Translations under genes and position numbers: made by a program | Notes under the pieces: generated by a model | Told to the model about the DNA's origin: nothing | What the model saw: only the letters and a program-made list of their open reading frames with translations | The model's database searches: none | Part shown: positions 31,776-44,600 of the stretch, piece after piece | Layout: every line of letters starts with the position of its first letter | How positions within the stretch are numbered: the stretch's first letter is position 1 | Origin: Anaeramoeba flamelloides | Lineage: Eukaryota; Metamonada; Anaeramoebidae | Reading direction: 5' to 3' | Length of the DNA: 64,000 nucleotides | Assembly: GCA_027625915.1 (NCBI GenBank) | Contig: JANTQA010000023.1 | Coordinates: forward strand, 9,982,001-10,046,000

Positions 31776-32400
31776 TGCCGTAGAGTGCTTATCTTTTCCA
31801 GGATTCAAAATAATACAGAAAAATCATGGATTTTACTCTATTCTTTTAAATTCTGGAAAAGCTAACAACATTTTTTTTTGATTTAACAAAATAAAATAAA
31901 ATTTCTGAAATTTTCTATTATTTCAAGAATTAAAAAAAACTAACGGCGGTTTTCTTGGGGGGTTCTGTTTTATTTGTAAAGTGTTCTAGGTTTTTTTGAG
32001 GTTTTCTATTTTATTTGTGAAGTGTTCTAGGTTTTTTTTTACTTTAGAAATAAACAAAAAATTTATTAAAATTTTCGGTTTATTTCTAAAGTAAAAAAAA
32101 CCTAACGAAAATCTATTGATTTTCTAAATAAATAGAAAACTCAAAAAAACGAAATGAAAATCTATTGATTTTCTAAATAAATTGAAAACCTCAAAAAAAC
32201 CTAACGAAAATCTATTGATTTTCACAAATAAATAGAAAACTCAAAAAAAGCTAACGAAAATTTATAGATTTTCCAAATAAACAAAAAACTCAAGAAAACC
32301 TAATGAAAAGTTCCTAATTTTTTTTTAATTTGAGAAATAAAAAGAAAATTTCAAAAATTTTCTTTTTGTTTCTCAAATTAAAAAAAAAACAAACTGCAAA
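31776..32400 (+). repeat. Family C, copy 1: stacked hairpin cassettes
   Basis: It begins with an M-type hairpin (31790-31865), then CTAACGGCGGTTTTCTTGG, two GTGTTCTAGG cassettes, a long hairpin (CTTTAGAAATAAAC...GTTTATTTCTAAAG) and four tandem units of about 48 bp. Each unit contains AACGAAAATC-TATT-GATTTTC. A last hairpin is built on GAGAAATAAAAAGAAAATTT. It ends about 300 bp from the RasGEF stop, in its 3' flank. Confidence 0.75.
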
Positions 32401-32696
32401 AAGGATTTAATTTTATTAAATTTGCTTCTCTTTGTTAACAATAAAAAAAGATTCAGTAATTTTTTAATTATATCAAATTAAGACTTTATAATTGAAACTA
32501 ACATTAAAAACTAACAGACATCTTTTTTCAGAAACTTACTCTAAAGGAATAAGAAGTTTAAATTTTTAAAATCATGTTCTTTATAAAGATAAGGTAAAAA
32601 AACAAAAAGTAAAAAAAAAAAAAAAGATGTTTGTTAGAAATATTGTATTTTAAATATATATGTATAATAATAATAATATATATCTTAAGCAAATAA

Positions 32697-35600
32697 TTAT
32701 ATTATTTCATCTCTTCTTGCCTTTCGTGGCTCAAGTTTCAAGGAAATTGAATACATTGTATTTTCATCCAAAACTTTAAAGTTTTCTAAAAAGTTGCGTA
32801 TTTGTTGAACAGGTTGCAAATTATAGCCTAAATGTTGGAAATTTTGAATTTCAAAGATGACATCAAAACATAATCTTCTCTTTGTAAAATTAATCAAGCC
32901 ATTGGTCAAATCATTATTACCTTCTTCAATAAAGGTTAAATCTGTCAAGTATGTACCCAAATAGGGGATACAGGGTGGATTGACTTGGCGCAAAGAATTT
33001 CTATACTTTGAATAAGATGCTTGTGATGATAATTCTGAAGATAGGTTTTCATTTATATCAAGATACTTTTTTGAGATTTCCTCAAAACTATATTTTAATC
33101 GATGAATAGCTGAGCATTTTAATCCTGAGATTATTGACATAACGCCATTAAAATTATTTAATTTTCTTAAATGATCTGCAATTCGAAGGAACCAAGAAAT
33201 GGTCCTCGCTCTTTCTCTTATTTTTTTTTTTTTTAAAATAATTGTTGCTGCCCATTGGGAGACTACATTAAACCTTTTAATAAAATTAATGACATTTGGT
33301 GCTCTATGCTTAAGTTTTGATTTACTCCATGCTAAATTTAATAATTCTGGTGGCTATTTATTTATCCATTCATTATTTTGTTATTTTATTGAGTATTAAA
33401 TAGAGAAAAGATAATCATAATTTGGGATAATTGAATAATTTTTTATTTTTTTTTTTTTTCAATCAATAATTGTATTTTGTATTCTTTAAAAAGAGTTTAT
33501 CCTTTAAATTTATAACCCAATTTTTTTTAAAAAATACAGTAAAATTTGCTAATTGCTTAAATAGATATAATTATTTAACAAAATAAAATTTAAATAAATT
33601 TATGCACTTTATTTATAAAATATGAACATAAAGGAATACTAGAAAACATTGATCAATTTTTGTGGTTATACCCTTCCTTTGAAAAGGGTAGATTAATATT
33701 TAAAAAGAAATTAAAAGACATTCTTCATGAATTAATTTTAAACCAAGAAAGTTTTAAATTATTTTTGTTAATTGATAATCATAAAATATAATCTGCATTT
33801 TTTTTTTTTTTATTTTGAAGGGAGAAAATTAATTTCCTCTTACAGTCGTTATGTTTTCCAGTATTTAAAAGAATAGAGTAAAATCATAGATTTTGCTCAA
33901 TTCTTTTGAATTAAAAAAAAAACCGCCGTTAGATTTTTTTTAATTTCAGAAATTTAAAGAAAATTCATAAAAATTTCTTTTTATTTCAAGAAATTTTCTT
34001 TTTATTTCAAGAAATCAAAAAAAAAGTTTTCTTAGGCTTTCTTGGGATTTTCTGTTAATTTCAAAGATTAAAAAAAAACCTAACTTCGATTTTCTTGAGG
34101 TTTAATGTTTTATTTAGGCAATCAATAGATTTTCGTTAGCTTTTCTTGAGTTTTCTATTTATTTAGAAAATCAATAGATTTTCGTTAGGTTTTTTTTACT
34201 TTAGAAATAAACCGAAAATTTTAATAAATTTTCTGTTTATTTCTAAAGTAAAAAAAAACCTAGAACACTTCACAAATAAAATAGAAAACCTCAAAAAAAC
34301 CTAGAAAACTTTACAAATAAAACAAAAAATCTCAAGAAAAGCTAGGCACTCTATGGTACTTTCCGTTAGGTTTATTTTACTTTTTGAAATAAAAAGAAAA
34401 TGAATTTAATTTTCTTTTTATTTCTCTATATTAAAAAAACTTAGGCATTGACGACAAGATTGTTTACGACTTTTTGTTGATATTATTATTATATCTAATA
34501 TTTTTTTAATATTCTTGACCATTCCATCTAGAACGATTTATTATCAAGTTTTCTCTAAAATTATTGGTATTTGCATTTTAATAAATTTTAAATTTTCTAT
34601 TTCCCAATTGATATTTCCATTATTTTTTTTAGTGAATTTTTAATTAGCATGAAATGTGTTCAAACCCCAGAATTTCTAATTTCTTTTTGAGTTTAAATCT
34701 TCTTTTATAGATTGATATTCTCAATTGGTCGAGTTTAGCTTCATTTTTATAAATTATTCTCGGGGAATGCATTGATTTTTAAAAAATTTGTTACTTTTTT
34801 ATTTATCCAAACATCAATTGAGTCAAAATATTTTTGAGTCAGATTAAAAATAAGTAACCCATACAATAATTGACTAATACATATTGCTTCAAACATTTGT
34901 AATTTTACTCCATTAGCTAGTTTTTTTTTTTTTTGGCTAAAAATTTTTTTGATTTTTTTAAAAACATTTTTGTACTTTTTCAAAATTTTTTTGTAAATGT
35001 TTTTCCTTTTCTAACCAAATTTATAAATATTTAATTTCTGATAAAGTTTTTGATTATAATGTTTTATCCTTATTTGGGTTCATTCCAAATTCTTGAATAA
35101 TTTTAAAAATTAATATTAATTTTTTGTCGATTTCTGAGATTGGTCCTTCCATTATCAAAATCAAATCATCTGCAAACACCTGGACATGTTGAACAAAATC
35201 TTTATTTTTTTCAAATTAAAAAATGACTGATAAATCCAAATATTAAATAGAAAAGAGGATCTCCTTGATAAACCCCTAACCCAACTTTTCAATAATAATT
35301 TTTTAGCAAAATTTTGATTTTTTCATTTCTAATGTATTTATCAAGAGCATAGTGAACTAATATATGACTAATCTTATCAAAGCATTTTTTGATATCAATT
35401 GTAACAACAAAGAATTCTTTATTTTTTTAGTTTATTTTTGAGTTTTTTTTATTCAAAAATTAAATTTAAAACAGAAATTTTCGTCTCTAATTTTTTTTTA
35501 AATCCGAATTGAGAATCTGATATTAAATCCCAAGAGTCTTCGATTTCTTTCTAAACAAGTTTTTGAAAAAACCTTGCTAATGAGTTATTAATTGATCTGG

Positions 35601-38600
35601 GTCAAAATATATTATCTTTGAATTATAGAAAACTTGATGGCAAATAATAGTATAAGGTCAGTGTAGTCAAGTACCTAGGTTCTTTTTATTTCTCAAATTA
35701 AAAAAACTAAATACACAAATAATATTTAAAATGGTAGAGTTCTAATTCGATTTTCAAACTTTGAATTTTTACAAATTATCTAAATAGATACGCTTTAGGT
35801 CATGAACAAAGATTAATCAATCAGAATTTTGTAAATTATGTAAAAACAATTAATAATTTAGAAATCATTTAAGATTTCGAATCATTTTCTATGGAATTAC
35901 CCAGCCAATAAAATAATAGTAAAATATGGATATCCGAATTAAAAAAAATAATATATTACAAAATAATAATATTCTAAATATTATTTAAATAAAAAAAAAT
36001 GCATCAATCTTATTATCCCTAGTGTTTAATAGAAGAATTTTTGAGTCTTTAAAACAATTTCCAAACAAAAGTTTAAGTAATCAAGAAGTGCTACAGAGTT
36101 CATATCTTTTAAATTTTGGGAAAGCTAACGGCAGCTTTCTTGAGGTTTTCTGTTTTATTTGTAAAGTGTTCTAGGTTTTTTTGAGGTTTTCTATTTTATT
36201 TCTAAAGTAAAAAAAACCTAACGAAAATCTATTGATTTTCTAAATAAATAGAAAACTCAAAAAAACCTAACGAAAATCCATTGATTTTCCTAATAAAATA
36301 GAAAACCTCAAAAAAACCTAACGGAAATCTATTGATTTTCACAAATAAACAGAAAACTCAAGAAAAGTTAACAGTAAAAAAGAAGAATTAACAACCTCTC
36401 TCTTAAATAATAATAAAATCGTAGAGATTAACTTTTTTTATAAATAATAATAATAATAATAATAAACTTACTCTGATTTTTGAATAAATCTCAAATTCAA
36501 TTAAAGTTAATTGTCTAGCAATTTCTTCTTCATCAATGTCAAAAAAAGATAGATTTGGTGAAAAAATATTTTTAGGAACTTTTGGCTCTGGGGGGGCAAC
36601 AGTTTGAGAGGTTTGTATACTAACTTTGCTATTTTCAAGTTTTCTTATGATCAAATTTTTTAAATTTTCCGCAAGTTTGCTATTGCCGTCTTCAGGTAAA
36701 GTATGTGTAATGAAATACATTAAATCTTTAATCAATTTTGGAGGAAAATCATTTATTCCGTTTGTAATTAGCAATCTGATAACAACACAAACACGCAATT
36801 GGATACATTGTCTCTTTTTTTTATATTCTTCTTCATTAAGTTCAGACATTTTTGGTACATGGTATCGTTCAAATAATTTATATAATAAAATTTTTGGTGT
36901 TGTAAATGATTGATAGGTCATTAGAAATGTTTTAATAAAGTTTGGATTATTTTCAGTTTCGTGTGTTAATAAAATTATTAAATTATTTAAACTTGATGCT
37001 TTGACATTTTTTTTATCTTCTGTATATATCATTTTTTCACTTTCATCCTCCCAGATCGATTTTAAATCTTCTTGATTTTCATCTTCATCGCCAAAAAGCC
37101 TATAATAAATTAATATTCATAATAAAAATTTTAATTGATGATTAAAATCATAGTTAAGGTTTTAATTTTATTTATAGAATTCAAATTTGTAAAAACGTAT
37201 ATATAATAGAATTAATTGCATTTTTTTAAACCTTTTTTTTTTTTTAATTTATATATGAAAAAATGTTTATAAAATTACAAATTTTAGAATTAAACTAAAA
37301 TATCCCACTCTATATCATCATAAATATAAAATAATCGTATATTAAGATTCTAACTTTACTAAATATATTCTAACAGTATGTTATAAAAAATTACAATAAA
37401 AGTGCCTTTTCCTTAATTATCAAATAATAAAACATAATTAAATCAAGTGTACAAATTGAAATTTTTTTGACAAAAAAGATCTTGAAAATACAAAAAGTCA
37501 GATTTCTTTTTAAGATTTCACCAAATTTGGAGATAAGTGAATATTATTTTTATTTCGAACATCATATCTATTTGCTTGAAAGAATGTCGAGTCAATATAA
37601 ATTTAAAATTTGTGGTTTTTTTTCGAAAATTTATAAGTTGGTAAAACAATTTTCTCTAATTCCAAATTCAAAATTTACCATGAAAATGTTCGAAAACCAA
37701 AATCCTATTATGAATCAAGTTTTTTCTCTCACTTTAAAATCATAATAAATTATAGAGTCTATGATATAAGATAATACATAAAGATTACCTGCTATTAAGG
37801 GAAAGAGACGCAATCGGTAAACAAAATCCATCCTCATTTTTGGCATTGATTTGTTCAATAATCCCAAAAATTTTTTGTACCAAAAAACGATTTCAATCCA
37901 AAAACAAAAAAAAAAAACCAAAATCTGTAAAGATCTTGTATTTCCTTCAACAGACAATCAATTAAATAATTGAGACTGGTTAATAAATTAAATTTACAAT
38001 AATTTCTGAGTCTCAAATTCAGATAGTCCTGAATAAGATTTTGTTTGAAAAAAAAGGTGTTATTTCTGTTATTTTAAATTTTTGTTCGATTTTTCAATTT
38101 ATAAAATTAGCCTTACATTTATAATGAATATTTTTAAAAATTGATTTTTTTCAATATTTTAGTTATTAATAAAAAAATTTTTTTTTTGTAATCTTTTTAA
38201 GATATTATATAAATATTAAATAATAAAATTAATTCAATAATTATTATTATTGATTAACAAAAATAATAATAAAAGGCATACCCTAAATTATGAAAATGGT
38301 TGGTATAATCAAAATTAGTATTATTTTGTTTTAAATTTTCATTAGTATTTTTTGATATAGTGTAATCCCATATTGGATCTATTTCTCGTAAAGCGGTCCT
38401 AACAATTGTTTGAAGTCTACTGTTCAATAAATAGCGAGGCGTATCTTTTTTTTTTTTTTTTATAAATATTTAGAAAAACGAAAAGAAGAAAAAAATTGTA
38501 ATTTAATTTATATTGAACAAAAATATAATGTTTTTTTCAATAAAGTAAAATGGGTTAATTTATCTATTATACAGATTTTGAATTTTGTTGTAAAAAATAA

Positions 38601-41600
38601 GGTTTTTTTTCTTTAATCAAAAAAATATTTATTAAGTAAAAAAAAAAAAAGATAAAAATTGTTCTAAATTAAAGGAATAGAGTATTGAAATCTTATTTTT
38701 TTAAAATTTATTTGTTTAATAATATCAAGACTTGTAATTTTATTTTTTAGAATAGTCTGGGTCTTATAGCACTAATAGTTTATTGAAAAATTATGTTCAC
38801 ATTTTTGAAGTTAAATGGTTTTTTTTAACTTTTTGTAAATTCCAATTTTTTATTTGCCATCTGAAAATCTGGCTGATGGTAATTTTTGTAGATATTTGTA
38901 GATTCTCGATATTTATAGATTTTTTCAGGGTGGTAATTTTACTCAAAAACACCTGGCCTAGGTTCCATTCCCACAAAAGTCTATTTATTTCTTGAGAAAA
39001 TTAATGGAAAATTAAAAATAATATACATTTGCTTTGCAAATATCAGCCATTTTAAATCAAGACTTAAAATAAGTCATAATAAATGAAACTTTCTCACTTC
39101 ACTCAAACAATATTTCTCATTTTCAAGCTGATTGTGAAAAAAAAATTGTCTACAAATGTCGAGAATCTACAAATATCTACATTTTACAAAAATCCCCGAA
39201 AATTTTAATGTTGAAAAGTTTTAAAAGTTTGTTTGTTTTTCGAAAATAATTTATAATTAGAATTTGGAATTTCAAACCAAGGAAAATTTTTTGAATAAAT
39301 TTGTACAATTAAAAATTGAATTCTTTTAAATTTAAAAAGGTATTATTTAATATACAGAAGTGAGAAAAATACCGGACATGATAAAAATCCCTGACACAAT
39401 TTTTAATTGTGAATATTAGGAAAATTGATATATAATTTCTTTTATTTGAAATCAAATCCTTTTATTTTAAGAATCAAATTTTTTAAAATAATAACTTTCC
39501 CACTTATTAGAATAATGATTAATGAAATTACACTTGTTCAAAACAAGATTAATCAATCTATCAAAAAAGCAAGAATAAAAATTATGATTTTCCAAAATTC
39601 TTCTAAACCTGTATAAAACTCCTTTTGTTTTTCAAAAAAAGTTGATCTACTTAGGATATCAAACAATTACTTGATTATTCTAGAACCCCTTACTTTAATG
39701 AAATTTAGGTAGGTTTATTACTCGAGCTCATAAAAAGTTTGATTCTCAAAAAAAAAGGATTTGATTGAAAATATTTGCAATTACTTAGTCAAAATAAAGC
39801 GTGCAAAAAAATTTAATGCGTATTTCAAAATAAAAAGCGTATTTTTTTGTTATATAAGACCTATAAATTAACTGATCGAAGAAACTGATAATAAACCCTA
39901 GATAAATATGGTATTGGTTTCTTAAAGTTCTATTATTTGAAAAGAAATTTTAAAAATGAATGGATCAAATTGGAAAATTTATCTCCAAAAATAGAGTTAC
40001 TTTTTTATCATCAAAAAAAAAACAAAAAATTTCAAAAAAAATTGAGATTAAGCTATTTCCAAGAATGTGGGGCAAATTTATTTTATAATATATTTATGTA
40101 GCCCATTCTTCAAAAAAGGATTTAAATATATTAAATCATTAACCACCATTTATAGATTCTTTATAATAATTCAATTTGTTTCTTAGTATTGTATTGCAGA
40201 AATAAAATATATTAAAATTTATGATCTCGATTTTATCTGATATTTTTTTATGGTGAAAATTGGTGTTTATTATTTTCTTTTTGATCGAAAAAAATATTTT
40301 CATAACTTATATAATCTCAACAAAATTTACAATATAATTAAAAACATATAACTGCGTTTTCGTGTTTAAAAAATCATTTGTGACCTTTCTATATTTCCTG
40401 TTTTTTTATTGAAATTGGTCGTACATTACTTTAGCCAAAAAAAGTGCTAGTTTTTTTTTTCATTTTTTGGGAATATTTCAACTAACATGCTTTGAATTAA
40501 ATACACAAGTGGTTGATTCAATCGGTATAAATATTAAACTTAATTTGGTATAGTTGATTAATGATTACCATCACTAAAAAAGATTATTTTTTATGAAATG
40601 TAAAAAAAAATGCCCCACTTTTTTGGAAATACCTTATTATGAGAAATTTGAAATAAAATGCATTAATAATTGAAAATTTACTGAAAATATCCAGATGTTT
40701 ACTTTCAAAATTGATTTGAACTTGGGTATACTATTGGGTAGTAGGTTGGATGTTGCCTTGGAACAAGAAGAAAAAAAAGCACGGATTATATTTTGAAACA
40801 CGGATTATAGTCGTTGTGCACGCATTATTTTGATCACTGCACACAACAATTTTCCTAATATTCACAATTAAAAATCTTGTCTGTATTTTTTTCATTTACG
40901 GTATTTTTTTCACTAATATAATTTGAAATAAATTTTCAATCCACTTAAAAATTTAAAGAATAAAATGTGTTGAACTATTTTAATTACATGAGGGAAAAAA
41001 AGGAAGTGGTATATTTAAATAAAGAGTTTAAATTTTGGAATATTAAAAAAGAAAACAAATACCAATTAAAAATTTTTAACCTATAAAAATTTAATTTTGA
41101 TACAAGAAAAAGCATTAAATAAATTAATTATTTAAAAAATATTGATCAAAAACTTCTAAATGGAATAAACCCCAATTCAAATTTTTTTTGCAGATTATAA
41201 TTCAATTTTTGATAAAAAAATCTTATTTAATTAATTATTTGTGAAATAATAAATTAAAATCATTAATTAATGAAAATGTTAACAATTATTTATCATGTAC
41301 AATTACTCACAAATCATAAAATTGACAAAAAAATTATTGAGAGAGTAAAACAAAGAAATTTGTGTATTGGTAAATTTGTTGAAATTCCATTAATAAATAT
41401 TGATCGATCAAATGGTTAGGTAGCATCGACAAATTTAATCTGCTTTTTCTTTATTACCATTTTGGGAAAAAAGTAAACAGGAAAAAAAGTTCAGCACATA
41501 ATTTTTAATTGGGAATCTTAATAGAAACTGAAAATTCAAAGTAAAATCAATTAATAAAAGAAAAAATAAATGATTAAAGACAAAATGGATTACTCAGAAC

Positions 41601-44600
41601 AAAAAGTGTTTTTATAAAAGTATCTTTTAGTATGGGTTTTTTTTCGATTGATCTTTTCTTATAATTTTATTGAGAAAATTTGAAAATTGTTTGAAATCTC
41701 CAAAACAACATGAACAATTTAGATATGAAAGTAGATTTAAATTGTGTTTGTTGATTTGATTCAAAATAATATAATGGATTATTTTTTCAAGTTAATTTGT
41801 TTCTTCTTTTAATTGATTTTATTTTTCATTTTCAGTTTCTATTAAGATTTCCAATTAAAAATTATGTGCTGAACTTTTTTTCCTGATTCACTTTTTTTTC
41901 AAATGGTTAAAAGAAATTAATTGCAATTTAATATCAATCATCCTAAGAAATTTTATTGATCTAATTGAAATGATAACTACATTGGAAAAAATAAATACAA
42001 AAAAAAAACATAAAAAAGATTAAATTTTATTTGGAAATGGGAAAATTATTTCCAAATTGGATGAACTTATAATATTGTTATCCCTTTTAACTATTTTAAC
42101 TGTGCCAAAAAAAATGGCAGTAAATATTTTAATGGGTCCATTTTTTTTATTTTTTTTTTTAAATTAAATGCATTTCTTGATCAATTTTCTATCTGTTCTT
42201 ATGAATTGGTATTTAATATTTAATTAAAAATTGTCAAATGAAAATTTAAATTTGTTTCTGAAAACCATTGTGTTTTAATAAATTTAAAAAATTATACAAC
42301 AATCAGCAGTTTAATTCAAGATTTTTCATTATTAAATAAATGGTTTAATATTTTTAAATTTTCTAAAATTCCCTTTCTCCATATCATTATTCTTTCAGAA
42401 ATAATTCTTTTTCTTTATAATAATTTAGAATTTTGAAAAAAATAAAAAAAATAGTTTTTTTGGATTTTAAAGTTAATAAAAAATATTTACATTTTATTCC
42501 CGTTTGTTTTACAAGTTTTCTTTTGCTTTGAACATACCCCATTGACATTAGATGTTGCATGATAAATTGAAGTGCATAATTTTGTAAGATTTTTTCTCGT
42601 TCATCGTCCTTGTTAATTCCATAAATATCAGAAAAACTATAGGGATAGATTAAAACAATTATAAGATAGAAAATTAATTCCAGATAATCAAATAGTATTA
42701 AATCAATATTAGTTATTGTAATAAATCGTAAATTTTCAAAATACAATGAAAAAAAATATTTTGGAAAAATTTATTTCAAAATCATGTAATAAACATTTAT
42801 GTGTGTTTTATAGAATACAACATGGAGTTTTGCTAAATGTATAATCATTTTTTTTTAAAGAGAAAAAAAATAATTCGCAACTTTAGAAGATATTCAACAT
42901 AATTCTCACTTAAAACAATATCTGTTTTGAAATTGATAAAAGTTAAAAATTATTCATAACAAAATTTTGTTATTTAGATTCTTCTTTTGGGATTTTTGGA
43001 TGATCCATTTTTAATAGAACATAAAGATAAAAAATTAAATTGTTTTAAGATCTTTTAAAGTTTGATTTAAAAACTAAAAAAATAATTGTTTCTTTCGAAT
43101 TTTTAAAAGAGTAAGCCCATGAAATATATTCAAGAATACCAAAAGTCATTGAATTAAAATAGCATTTCGTTTAAAAAAAAAAAAGGGTAATTTCTATAAT
43201 TAATAAATTTTGAATACAAAAACAATTATTTTTGAGCTTTTTTCAAAGATGGTTTCAAAATAAAATAATAAATTTTTATTAGATAAAAACATGTAGTTCA
43301 TGAAGAATATTCAAAAAATCATGTTATCAACAGATGCGTGTATGTGTTATCTATTTAAAATGTATTAATATACATTGCACAACTAACAAAAAAAAAAAAA
43401 AAATCAACCTATACTGATGAATATCAGCAACAATCATACAAAAAAACATATTTTCTAAAATTTTCAAACATTTGAGATGATAAAAATTTGTTGACTTTTT
43501 AATTCTGTTTTTTCATTTTGCCATTAAACTTTCTTATAGTGGAAAGTTAAACTTAATCAACATTCCCTTGTAATACTATATGTAATAAAATTATCCTTTT
43601 TTACTAAATCAAGTTCATAAATATCATTTGAATCTATCAAATATTCCCGAAAATACCCGAAAATTGAAAATACCCGAAAATTTTTTAACTATGAAAAAAC
43701 ACTTTATGAAAAACTTCTAAGAAACCTGGGTACCAATATACTCAGACTAAAGGTATATTTGGAATTTTATTGTAGAATATTTTTTTTGTGGTCTGAAAAT
43801 CTCAAAATTCAAAATATTTAAATTTTTGGGAATAGTATTCAACCCATTTTGTGTGAAAGAAATTGGTATCTTAGATGAACGTAACATTTCTGATCATTTT
43901 GGAATGGTATTGACTAAATGAGAGAAAATGTGCTTGTAAAGAAATTTTCTAATTGTGTATCATTACCCTTAATTTTGTAATCTTAAATACAATCTAAAAA
44001 TAACCGAGTAATATCTAATAGTATAATACAGACGCATACCCTACACATGGTAACCCAAGCCAAACTTTGATTAACTCTCCATTCCATAAAAGGAACTGAT
44101 CTAACCAAAACATCCAAACACGCACCATACCAAACCTAACACAACCCATACCAATACTCTGACATACATATACACTTACCCTAATAAGTTCCAACAATTA
44201 CTCAAATATACTCAAAAAGTACCAAAACCTCTTTAGGGTAGGCGTAAAGTAAAAAATTCAAAAAATATATTTTACCTAAAAGTAAAATTGTTATTTTACC
44301 GTTAAACTGAGTATATTGGCACTAGAGTTCCTTCGGAGTTGTCCATAAAGTGTTTTTTATGGTTAAAAAATTTTCGGGTATTTTCGGGAATATTTCAAAC
44401 ACCCATATCATTTCAAATTAAAAAAAAATACATTTAACAATGTTTTTTTGTAATTATTCTTATTTGTTTTTTGAAAGAAAAACAATTCTCTTTCCATTTT
44501 TATGTTTGTGAAATTAATAATTTATATTTTTATAATTGATAAAAAAAAAACAATTAAATTATAGAGATGGTTTGCAAAGACAAAGATCTTTATATAAATA

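Larger units (their letters stand above)
33354..36471 (-). other. Intron 5 of the second RasGEF gene, filled with LINE and family C debris
   Basis: The phase-0 intron after KIR and before PPELLNLAWSK lies exactly where the paralogue has its 754-bp intron. It contains, in order on the plus strand, LINE copy 4, family C copy 2, LINE copy 2, LINE copy 5 and family C copy 3. Confidence 0.75.
38445..42490 (-). other. Intron 3 of the second RasGEF gene (4.0 kb)
   Basis: A phase-1 intron directly after the LisH-like TGIK, the same place as the 2.5-kb intron of the paralogue. It holds the fold-back elements S, F and E and a copy of repeat J. Confidence 0.7.

Noticed and set aside
44015-44197. Tryptophan/valine-rich 60-codon frame on the minus strand
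   Set aside because: It lies in the interior of fold-back element G and an intron, with no domain and no start context.
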